DNA from: Actinomycetes bacterium
Lineage (GTDB): Bacteria; Actinomycetota; CALGFH01
Reading direction: 5' to 3'
DNA: 6,728 nucleotides
NCBI GenBank assembly: GCA_030152105.1
Contig: JASLIH010000498.1
Span: forward strand, 1-6,728
A program made the position numbers and the translations under genes. The notes under the pieces are model-generated. The model saw only the letters and a list, made by a program, of their open reading frames with translations. It did not search any database and was not told the DNA's origin. This document shows, in pieces, positions 6,243-6,728 of this stretch; positions within the stretch are counted from its first letter, which is position 1; each line of letters starts with the position of its first letter.

Positions 6243-6249
6243 TCACCTC
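6243..6249 (-). promoter_or_regulatory. Ribosome binding site embedding the metH stop codon
   Basis: On the minus strand GAGGTGA lies three bases before the GTG at 6239, with its GAGG core six bases away. Its last three bases are the TGA stop of metH. Ribosomes finishing metH therefore sit on the initiation site of the MgtE-like gene, which points to coupled translation and decides the start. Confidence 0.65.
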
Positions 6250-6728
6250 GCGTTGAAGTACTTGGCCTCCGGATGATGCACGATGATGGCGGAAGTGGAC
6301 TGCTCGGGGTGGAGCTGGAACTCCTCGGAGAGCTCGACGCCGATCCGCTCGGGCTTGAGGAGCTCGAACAGCTTGGTCTGCTCCTCGAGGTCGGGGCAGG
6401 CCGGGTAGCCGAAGGAGTAGCGCGAGCCCCGGTAGCCCTGGTCGAACAGGTCCTCCATGTCGGCGGCGTCGTCGCCGGCGATGCCAAGCTCCTCCCGGAC
6501 CCGCTGGTGCCAGTACTCGGCCAGGGCCTCGGCCATCTCGACGGTGACGCCGTGCAGCTCCAGGTACTCGCGGTAGCGGTTGTCGGCGAACAGCCTGGCC
6601 GTGGCCTCGGAGGCGGCCAGGCCCATGGTGACGACGTGCATGCCGATCACGTCGGGCTCGCCCGAGGAGATGGGCCGGAAGAAGTCGGCGATGCACAGCC
6701 GCCGGTCGCGGCGCTGGCGGGGGAAGGT
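6243..6728 (-). CDS. metH: Cobalamin-dependent methionine synthase, C-terminal activation domain; N-terminal part outside window
   Basis: MetH transfers a methyl group from methyltetrahydrofolate through methylcobalamin to homocysteine, making methionine in the cytosol. Only the last 161 residues of a protein usually near 1,200 are visible, and the frame stays open to the window edge. They match the AdoMet-binding activation domain, which remethylates oxidised cobalamin using an electron donor and S-adenosylmethionine. The visible motifs are RRLCIADFFRP (window residues 9-19), the R-x3-GYPACP motif (103-112, RYSFGYPACP), LFELLKPERIG (120-130), LSEEFQLHPEQSTSAI (133-148) and the terminal HHPEAKYFNAR (151-161). 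Ending in KYFNAR is usual for the non-enteric type. It is upstream of, and probably co-transcribed with, the MgtE-like and DUF1003 genes, an association with no obvious metabolic reason. Nothing is visible of the homocysteine, folate or cobalamin domains. Confidence 0.95.
   Translation of the reverse strand, partial: TFPRQRRDRRLCIADFFRPISSGEPDVIGMHVVTMGLAASEATARLFADNRYREYLELHGVTVEMAEALAEYWHQRVREELGIAGDDAADMEDLFDQGYRGSRYSFGYPACPDLEEQTKLFELLKPERIGVELSEEFQLHPEQSTSAIIVHHPEAKYFNAR

Noticed and set aside
5002..6696. Upstream extension of the DUF1003 frame, which is open to 6696 and could suggest a large fusion protein
   Set aside because: The added sequence is Arg/Gly/Ala/Pro-rich shadow of metH and the MgtE-like gene in another frame. 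The real protein begins at the coupled GTG at 5001 with family-length sequence.

Overview
The window is very GC-rich and tightly packed, with genes on both strands. Three things point to an actinomycete (Actinomycetota): a WhiB-family iron-sulfur regulator (known only from this phylum and its phages), a two-subunit acyl-CoA carboxylase with a small epsilon-like partner, and a metH / MgtE_N-CBS / DUF1003 gene string whose last two members recall the neighbouring Mycobacterium tuberculosis genes Rv1232c and Rv1231c (recalled from memory, not searched). The genus cannot be read from the sequence. Every gene whose start lies in the window appears to begin with GTG.

Left part (1-4446), acyl-CoA carboxylase locus. 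The window opens inside the carboxyltransferase (beta) subunit gene, whose stop overlaps the start of a small epsilon-subunit-like gene. A WhiB-family gene of the WhiD/WhiB3 type lies convergent to this pair, on the minus strand. Across a roughly 200-bp divergent intergenic region, the biotin carboxylase/biotin carrier (alpha) subunit gene runs on the plus strand. Five bases after it comes a small helical protein of unknown function. Alpha, beta and epsilon together would make an enzyme that carboxylates propionyl-CoA and perhaps acetyl-CoA, giving methylmalonyl-CoA and malonyl-CoA for lipid or polyketide synthesis or for propionate use. A redox-type regulator sits in the middle of the locus. 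The divergent intergenic region carries an exact 12-bp tandem repeat with nested dyads, the best candidate operator here.

Right part (4453-6728), minus-strand operon. Reading leftward from the right edge it holds the C-terminal activation domain of cobalamin-dependent methionine synthase (metH, incomplete), a soluble protein with a PRC-barrel-like N-terminus, an MgtE_N domain and a CBS pair, and a two-helix DUF1003 membrane protein. The spacings are a 3-base gap and a 4-base GTGA overlap, so the genes are probably translationally coupled. The MgtE-like protein has magnesium-sensor domains but no channel, and a small membrane protein is encoded directly after it.

The two halves converge with only 6 bp between stop codons at 4446 and 4453. 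No RNA genes, mobile elements or CRISPR arrays were seen.
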